This document shows, piece by piece, positions 56,801 to 64,000 of a DNA stretch of 64,000 bases. The translations under genes and the position numbers were made by a program. How positions within the stretch are numbered: the stretch's first letter is position 1; each line of letters begins with the position of its first letter. Source of the stretch: Ehretia macrophylla. Lineage: Eukaryota > Streptophyta > Magnoliopsida > Boraginales > Ehretiaceae. Under the pieces are notes generated by a model. That model saw only the letters and a list, made by a program, of their open reading frames with translations. It had not been told where the DNA came from and searched no databases. The stretch covers positions 90,638,825-90,702,824 of the forward strand of contig CM075764.1 in the NCBI GenBank assembly GCA_037974665.1. The letters are read 5' to 3'.

Positions 56801-58380
56801 CTTTATCCACGGCAAGCATATAAAGTACCGAACAGCCCGAGGAGTAGGCTTCCCGATGCGAAACTCTATTCCTTAGGTTCGGAGGTCAATAGGTGAATAG
56901 GTCCATAGGTCCATATCTTACGGAGGTCAATAGATCAATAGGTTCATAGGAGGAGCCTTATGTCGTAGGCCCTTGCCCAGTGGATAAGAAAAGATGTTCC
57001 TTTCGATGAGGAGGTCCAGTTCCCAAAGCTTCCAACGCTACCAAAGCTTCGGAGTTCTATTCCTTTTCCTAACGTAGGAGGTCCCTTTAAACCTTTAGCC
57101 ACCTCGATTACGCGACGTGAGGGACGAGGCGGATAGGCCCCTTCCACACCCACAGCCCTCCTTTGGCTATATCGGAATCGGTAGAAAGGGGATATAGAAG
57201 AATCGTAAGACAAGACTAGCATCTCATATTCCTTATTAACCTTGGCTACACCATCAGTCATTTCCTTTGGAACTACCCCATAACGTTCTGTTGCTTGGTC
57301 CTTCACAAGGTTCCAACCACCACACCAGAAGCCGGCATCTCTTAAGGAAAAACAGCGGGAACGCGGTCGAATAGATCAATGGTTGGCCTGGCCAAAGCAA
57401 CTAGATCGGTTGGTGCTGGATCTAGGTCCGTAGTTTAGGAGCTGTCACTAGTTTGTTCAGGAGAATCGTCATTCACTTCTTCAACTGTAAGGTTTGGAGT
57501 TGGAACAGATTGTCTCGAGGACTGAGGAGGATCTGCCATAGGTTTCAAAATGAATCTCAGATGTCGATGAATCCCAATCAATCCCTTTCTGAATTAATTG
57601 AAAGCGGATGCCATTGAAAGAAAAGAGAGTGACGGAACTGACGGGAATAAGGTTAAGCCTGACCTGACCCGAGTCTGTAAAGTGCGAACCAGGAAAGCAA
57701 GAAAGAAAAGAATGCTAAAAAACTAGTGAGATTAGCTTGGTGTGCTGTGCTTCTATCTTCGGATTGATGGACAAGATTCCCTTAGAGCAAAGGAGAGATA
57801 GTGCTAGCAACTTCGAAAGTCGGGGTCGGCTTTTCCTCTGCCTCTATTTCGAAAAAAGAAGTGAACATAGGTAAGCTAGACAAATCCAAAATTTCCTGCT
57901 ATTTACAAAGTGGGGGGAGAAAGGTAAGGGGAAAAGCGTTACTGGAAAGATAAAGCAAGACACTCGCTTCCACAACGAGAACTGACTTGGAACCATGATC
58001 CCTGCACCGATTTATGTACGGGTTATGGGAAACCTATTCAATGGTATGATCGTCGGTGAGCCAGTACTTTCTATCTCGACTGGAACTCGATTGACTTGTA
58101 TGAGTGGAGCTGGTAGACCAATCCTACCAGTACTAAAGAAGTGAAGGGCGTCAGCGAAACTCGAACCTTATCCAAGCTGACCTAGCTGACATCAGGTCTA
58201 TCTAATCGGCTTGTCCATCTTTCATGGTTCAAGTCAGTTGACTCTACTCTATCTACTATGCATCGAGGTTGGTAATAGGTTGTCTATGGCAAGCTTTCCG
58301 CTCATATATTACTAAAAACCTTATAGATAAGCAAAACAGTACCTGAAACAATGCCAATTTCTGGAGATGCCCGACTACTT
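53844..58380. other. Mitochondrial-type spacer, no gene recognised
   Basis: Moderate-GC spacer. The part at about 54460-54860 (GTGAACTCCGGCGAAAGGCC and onwards) is GC-rich and structured-looking, but I could not match it to rRNA or to a group II intron domain V. GGAGGTCAATAG occurs twice at 56881-56933. A 120-codon minus-strand frame (56944-57306) is unrecognised. No tRNA was found. Confidence 0.5.
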
Positions 58381-58495
58381 CTCATCCTATCAGTCCATAG
58401 GGTTCCAACCCTTACCCGGCCATCTTTCTTGGGCAACGGTACAACATTAGAGAGCCAAATTGGATAAGTGCTCTGACAACGATGAATTTGGCCTT
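58381..58495 (-). mobile_element. Ty3/gypsy reverse transcriptase scrap (fossil)
   Basis: The minus strand reads YPIWLSNVVPLPKKDGRVRV, the signature start of Ty3/gypsy reverse transcriptase. Only about 100 bp is recognisable. No LTRs are visible, so this is an old, isolated fragment. Such scraps are common in plant mitogenomes and in nuclear DNA. Confidence 0.7.
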
Positions 58496-58888
58496 TTTCG
58501 ATCGAACAACCTAGGAACAGTTGTTGCCTACATAACCCACCTCCCAGACCAAGGAAGAAAGTATCAGATCTATGTAGTTCTCGACCCCTTTTGATAAACC
58601 AGTTTCTGTACAGTTTTCAAATGAATGAAAGTCAGTAAAGTAATCTGGTGGAAGAGGCCCTTAGAAAGCTTAACTTGTTAGAGCGAGGAGATTGGCAGAA
58701 CAGAGAGTCCTACTATTCTTATCTACGGTATAACTTTTCAAACTCTTATCCAAGATATCCTTGGGAGGCCTACTATGCATATACTGGATTAGTAACCGGT
58801 GAAAAAAAAAGAAGCTAATTTCAGTGAACTATTGAAGCTATTAGTGTGATTGATCAGACAAGTACCAAGGGTTTTCGGTAGACTTCTT

Positions 58889-59239
58889 TCATTTCTGAAT
58901 TTGCTTGCTACAAGTCCTAGCATTAGTATGAGTTCGTTGACCGCGTAAGGGCGATCCATGTTGATGACGAATTCCACGATAACAAGAAATCGAAATTAAT
59001 CGTTCGATGTCTGCTCGTTCTCCCCTCTTCAATTCCCAATGAACAACATGATCTTGACCTATCATTTGTTCGATTTGGTCGATCTGATACTTAGTTAATT
59101 CTTTTATCTTTATGTTCCCACTGATACCTAATCGATAACGAACCTGAATGGCCTTTTTAGGTCCAATTCCATCAATTTTTGTTGAGGCAATTCTTACTTG
59201 TTCATCGGCAACTGATCTAGCTCCTGAAATATATAACAT
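58889..59239 (-). CDS. rps13: Mitochondrial ribosomal protein S13
   Basis: RPS13 is a small-subunit protein at the head of the ribosome contacting the large subunit. The frame is 116 residues plus stop, the normal plant mitochondrial length. It starts MLYISGAR, contains the helix-hairpin-helix IDGIGPKKAIQVRYRLGI, and ends with the conserved RGIRHQHGSPLRGQRTHTNARTC and a basic tail. GARSVADEQ has Ser where editing gives Leu. The tail reads SKQIQK where RKQIRK is usual. This mitochondrial gene was lost in rosids, where a duplicated chloroplast-type protein replaces it, so its presence hints at a non-rosid host. It is open throughout and lies between gypsy scraps. Confidence 0.93.
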   Translation of the reverse strand: MLYISGARSVADEQVRIASTKIDGIGPKKAIQVRYRLGISGNIKIKELTKYQIDQIEQMIGQDHVVHWELKRGERADIERLISISCYRGIRHQHGSPLRGQRTHTNARTCSKQIQK

Positions 59240-59404
59240 TCTTTCTCTTTCCTTTTACTAGTCTTCTCGGCTGGAATCATAAATGGGTTGTCTCCTGTCT
59301 GATGATCTTTTCTATGGGTAGAACTACTGTGAGCAGTCTAAACTTCGACCCTTATTTCTTCCAATTATGTTCTCGTACCCAAGCCCTGAAAAAACATCAA
59401 GAGT

Positions 59405-59710
59405 CTTGTGGAGGATAATTTCACTGCGCCATGGACATTTTCAACATGGGGGATCGACATCATCGGCAAAATCTCTCCCAAGTCCTCCAATGGCCACGAG
59501 TATATCTTGGTAGTAGTAGATTATTTCATCAAATGGGTGGAGGTAGCTTCATATACAACAGTCAATGCCAATCATGTCATTTTTATCAAGGCCAATATCA
59601 TGACGAGATTTGGCATCCCCAATGAAATCAGCAGCGACATCAATAGCAAGACAGCGGATATGCGAACAAGATCATATAGTTTCACAGAAACCTCATATCC
59701 GCAATGAATA
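59405..59710 (+). mobile_element. Ty3/gypsy integrase scrap (fossil)
   Basis: The plus strand reads PWTFSTWGIDIIGKISPKSS, NGHEYILVVVDYFIKWVEVA and a following region with RFGIPNEISSD, the core of a Ty3/gypsy integrase. No other domain or LTR is present nearby on this strand. It is a fragment of about 300 bp whose age cannot be set. Confidence 0.85.
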
Positions 59711-62444
59711 TTCCGTTTTCGCAGATGAGGTGTCGGGAATGTCTATCTCTAAAAGAGCTGATAAGCGACATCCCTATCCTTCACGTTACCCTCTCTGCTA
59801 GTCTTCTTCTTATTCCTGCTTGCCTTTCATTTTCATCTTACTATATTCGGAAAGTCTGTTCTATCTAATATATATCCTGGCTGATAGTGCTGATCCTTCC
59901 TGTGTTATTCTTCCAGGATTGGCCTATCTTATTGTGAAAAAGATTGGACTACTTCCTATGGTAAATAAGTCCCAATCCCGGGGCGGGAAGTTCAACAGCT
60001 TGTTAGAAAGTCATTCAAAACAAAGGCATGAAGCTTGGCATGGAGACATTTCCAGTGGAAAACTTTAAGGCCTCAATGGAAGGGTTCGCCCTCCAGTACG
60101 AACAAAGGTTCAGTCTACTCCCTTGCCGAAAGATTTTCTACCTACACTAGCTTTGAAAGAGTTGTGGAAGCTGCCAGTCTTGGTTGAGGAAAAAGACTAC
60201 GCCAAAGAACGTTTATAAACCCGAGTCAGGTACAGGAAAAGCGAAAGAAGCTCTTTAGCGGTCAACTTTCTCATATAATCTAATTCTTGGTGAAGGAGCG
60301 AAAGATAACTCGAAAAAGGCCAATAGGTATAGGAAAGATCGTCAAACGTCTCTCTTTTATAGCGCGCTTAGCAGCTCTTTCTTCCTTTAATGGCTACTTC
60401 CATCAACGGCCCTTACAAGGTTCATCCAGGCTGCCTGACTGCAGGCATTCAAGTTTCAACTGGGTAAGACTCCCCTACACGCTTACCTATCTATCTAAAC
60501 ATGGCATTCTCTCTTTCTGCCTTTATGCGACTAGAATCAATATGCCTAGGACACGGTTTTCCTGCAAGCTGAGTGTGTAAGGCCCCGCAGGGAAGGCCCT
60601 TTACCTTTAGGTCAGAATGCCGCTATCATGTGCAGATAAGCCTTCCGATTAGCTGACTGAGACCATCTCCGGCTTATAGCTGGTAGAACTAGATAGCTGT
60701 TAGAACGTTAGGTAAACTGCAATCTATGGCAGTTTCTTAAAGTCTGTAGCTCCTCAACGAAGGTAGGTCGATTAAGCCTAAGCCACTAAGGAAGAGTTTT
60801 GAATCAATATTTGTTATCTGCCCATAAACATGTCTGAATAAGCCTGCTGATTAGCTTAGCCCACCCCGACCGAATATCCTCTATAGGAAGATCTTATCTA
60901 TTCAAAAACCAAGCTATCTATACCTGTAAGCCCACGGTTTCATTCCAATGCTTTGATTAGTTACGAAGACGTGAACCTTTACCTTTTGACTTTGCAAGAG
61001 TAGTTTCATCGGTGGAAGGGGGGGAGAAGGTTGTTCGACTGAAGCCCGACCTCTATGATCTGAAATGAGTGCGGAAATGTCCCTTTAAGAAAAGGATCTT
61101 TACAGAAAAAGAGCCCAGAGGTTTAGTCAGCTATTGTCCTATTTTCTTTTTTCTTCTCGATGAGAGGCTTTCCCAACAGCACAGGTTTGTCAACCTCCAT
61201 GGTCTTTCCCAATCTTTTTCTATTACTGACACCTGGAACTAGCTTAAATTGCTAAAGCAACTCCCGAACCTAATTCCCAAGGTCACATACCTGTCGCATA
61301 AAAAGAAAATGCATAAATGCATAATAGTTATAGTTGGAATCTCCAATAGGGCAGGCATTAATATTCAAAGGTTGACTCTCCAGCTGGGACATCATCCATA
61401 GCTAGATCCTCCTTTAGTTTAGGAAGTAGATCGAAAGGGCAAAGAGAGCCACCCGATCATCATGGATAAAACTACCCCTCTTTCAATTGCCATCTAACCA
61501 TCTTCTTCTCACTAGGGCCGGGTCTGGGGGAGGAGGAATGGAATCTGCCTGGAGCGAGCCAGGTCTGGGATCTTTCTTTCCTCAAAGCTAAAGCCCTTGA
61601 AGCCAGGTCTTTTTTCTCTTCTTTAAAGCCTGGAGCTGGTGTATGAGTTTATTATATCGTAAGTAAGGAAGTTGAGATTGTCAGTTTCATTTCGTGAACC
61701 AGCTACCCTTTCTCTTCTTCTTCCGTACCTTCTTCTTAGTCTACCTACTGACGAACCAGGGGGAAGACTCACTGGCTTTATAGTCTTTGCATCCACTTGG
61801 CCACTCGAGTCTTGGCTTGGCCACTCGAGTCTTGGCTTGGCCACACTCTAATAAGTTCCCATCTCTTTTTTTAATAAAAAGCTACTGGACTTGGCTTCTT
61901 TCCTACACATAGTGTCTTTTATTGAATAACATCTGCAGCGCTTACTGATTCAATCATAGAAGAAAAGATCACAGCTGATACGCATTCAATTGCTAACATC
62001 ACACCGTTTACTGATTAACGTCCGACTACAGCTCGTATGAGTTCTTACGGTTGGGAAGAGTCTCAACTTCAAGGTACTACATACTTGATTAGAGAAGGAA
62101 TTTCTTACTTAATGCCATGCTTTACAGACATTCTGACCAAAGCCCCGGATTAGTAACATAGGATTTTGGCTTTTCCCCCATTCTATGAGGGCTGCCTCAC
62201 TAGCCTTCCTATAAGGCCTATAGAGAGGATTCAAACTCTTCGTCCGTGACTCATTGGCATTTCTTCCAGAATGAAGAAAGAGTAGAGCTATTGAAGCAGA
62301 AAGCCTATTAGGCTCGGTACGCTATAAACATCCTGTTGCCATATCTTCAAACCTATTATCGTAGGTCGACTGTCAGTAACCCTCGCTCTTTTTCGTGAAG
62401 AGTCAGTATCTAATCCTTCCGCTCTGGAAATTGATTGAGGACTT
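59711..62444. other. Mitochondrial-type spacer, no gene recognised
   Basis: Only short frames occur, such as 97 codons at 60287-60580, none recognisable. It holds a 20-bp minisatellite at 61795 and the inverted partner of the 50452 motif at 61545. Confidence 0.5.
61795..61848 (+). repeat. 20-bp minisatellite, just over two units
   Basis: CCACTCGAGTCTTGGCTTGG at 61801-61820 and 61821-61840, with partial flanking units on both sides (ACTTGG before, CCAC after). Confidence 0.9.
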
Positions 62445-63011
62445 CTATTCACTTTGATAGATGGCGTTGGAAAGAGTGGTGTCCAGGATTTCTCCCAGTA
62501 CCACCACACCTCTCCTTGCCCGTGGTTGGTTTAGGCCACGAGCAAAGACCAAGAAGTCTTGACCAGTAAAGCCTCCAGAGACCCAGGTCCCACCTAAACT
62601 CAAACTTGAAGTCAGAGCTTTTGGTGGTTTGATCTCACCTTTATGATACTTCGTATTGAGATCAAACAAAGGCCACAATATCCCAAACCTTATCAGCTCT
62701 GGATTTTCATCCTTTGCTTTCCAAGATGTTAGGACAATTGGGCCTTCAAACCATGATTCAATGGAGGTATCCGGAGAAGAGGACTGGACTGCGTACCAGG
62801 CCAAATACTTAAGCCAGGCACGCATCCACCTATTCAATAGTGAGAACTCCAGGAAGTCAACAACCCCAGGGCCCAGTTTCACTTCTTCTGGAGCCAAAGA
62901 TTCTCTTCTGCTACTCTTGGTGGCCATGCCTTTGAATTCTGTCCCAATTGAGGGGACCTCTGCTGGAGGTGAGTCCTTGCCACCTGGTATGGTCTTCCCC
63001 AAGCTCCTCAT
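62445..63011 (-). other. Endogenous mitovirus RdRp fossil 2 (C-terminal region, distinct lineage)
   Basis: The minus-strand product parallels the C-terminal part of fossil 1: LNRWMRAWLKYLAWY compares with a matching W/L/Y pattern there, LIRFGILWPLFDLN with LVRFGLLRHVYDRL, and GGFTGQDFLVFARGLNQPRAR with GRVTGKDFTLLAFWVDQPNAR. The polymerase palm is not seen in this fragment. Protein similarity is moderate, so this is not a recent duplicate of 25176-27011 but a second mitovirus-derived sequence. It is a fossil fragment of about 570 bp. The assignment rests on similarity to fossil 1. Confidence 0.6.
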
Positions 63012-64000
63012 AGTGCTGCATTCTGAGGTAGTATGATAGTTTTAGCTGCTTCCTTGACTTGCGCAGTTGCCGCGAAGGTTGAACAAAATACCCTATAATT
63101 CCAATTTGATCTCAACATGAAAGATTATCAAATCAAATAGGATACCATGGAGGGTAAAAACCACGCTTGGCAGTGCGTTAAGTATGCCACTTCATTTATA
63201 CTTTTCTACTGCAAGCAAGAGTTGTCGAGTATTATGGTACCAACGTACTTCGATATGATGTATCGTTCTCATAAGATTCAATCTATATCCATTTTTTTTA
63301 CCAAAAAGGAATTGCCTTACCTACCTCTCTAGCTACCGACTCCGCCTTTGCTATTGGTATCTCAGCTGGTGCTACTGTTAATGCTGGATCTACTATAGGA
63401 TCTTCCATTTGTGGTACTGGTGCATAGGTAGGTTGTGCCAGTGAAATGGTGGCCCACTTCTACTTTATTAGTGGAATCTCTTTTTTTAGTCCCAACACTT
63501 CCATCAACCGAATCTACTTCTACTGAATCCACTGCTGAGAACCAAATTTCCTTCTTTCTCATCTTGTTCAGATCACTAAACTCTGAATCCGAACAGAATT
63601 TGGCTCTGCAGATCGCAACATGGTCAGCATATCTCTAGCACGAGCAGCTCCAGGTCCGGAACTAGTAGACCCAGAAGATCTTGAGTCAATTGGGTTCAAT
63701 CGATTCTGTTGATTCTACAGATGATGACCCCTACTGCAGTAGGGCATACTGAAGTAATAGGAACAACCTAAACAAGAGGGGCTTATCGACTATCGGAATG
63801 TCGGGAGAAACTACTTGGCTTTATATATAAAATATTATCAAAGTTTAGGGGCATATGTTCTCAATAAATTCACTAATGGTCCAACAACTACCGTTGCCAT
63901 GTCTCCGCCCAACCATAGGACTAGATTTATACCATAGTAGGAAGTTAGAATACCACTATTCTAGTGGGAGGGGGTTCGATGGGTTCAACAACTATAGGTA
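63012..64000. other. Spacer to window end, no gene recognised
   Basis: Only frames under 70 codons occur, with no recognisable homologue, tRNA or repeat. Confidence 0.5.

Noticed and set aside
56944-57306. 120-codon minus-strand frame as a gene
   Set aside because: Composition is ordinary spacer translation with no family motif, and part of it overlaps a motif repeated at 49811.

Overview
The window is flowering-plant DNA. Most of it (about 11-64 kb) is mitochondrial in origin: nad1 exon 1, nad3, an rps12 copy, rps13, atp6/atp9/nad5-derived chimeric reading frames, two mitovirus fossils and long gene-poor spacers rich in direct and inverted repeats. nad1, nad3 and atp9 still carry unedited C at positions that plant mitochondria convert to U. 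A mitochondrial-type rps13 argues mildly against core rosids and for an asterid or other non-rosid eudicot; this is a weak inference. The first 4.3 kb is nuclear-type transposon DNA.

Layout: 1-4.1 kb, a very old Ty1/copia fossil with a foldback DNA transposon nested in it. 4312-20525 (copy A) and 36933-46576 (copy B) are direct copies of one ~9.6 kb repeat. In copy A a young ~6.6 kb Ty1/copia element (4439-11047, minus strand) sits between 5-bp target duplications, and copy B keeps the empty site. Each repeat has an AT-rich, nuclear-looking first part and a mitochondrial-looking second part. Its last ~980 bp outside the direct copy (20525-21505) occurs inverted beside copy B (46596-47576). 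25.2-27.0 kb holds a mitovirus polymerase fossil; 27.8-28.2 kb nad1 exon 1; 28.6-29.8 and 32.8-33.9 kb a 1.1 kb direct repeat. 51.1-53.7 kb is the gene-dense part: an atp6-atp9 fusion frame, an atp9-like frame, a nad5-headed membrane ORF (239 codons), nad3 and a frameshifted rps12, all on the plus strand and closely spaced. 58.4-59.7 kb has rps13 between two Ty3/gypsy scraps, and 62.4-63.0 kb a second, different mitovirus fossil.

Two results stand out. First, several signs suggest that this mitochondrial sequence now lies in the nucleus (a large NUMT) or in an unusually decayed mitogenome: a young LTR element with a clean target duplication, repeat copies that differ mostly by transitions instead of being kept identical, an rps12 frameshift, and unusual residues in nad1. 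Second, the 51-53.7 kb cluster has the architecture of a cytoplasmic-male-sterility (CMS) locus: chimeric ORFs built from ATP-synthase and complex I gene heads lie immediately upstream of nad3-rps12, as at the petunia pcf locus. No function can be shown from sequence alone.
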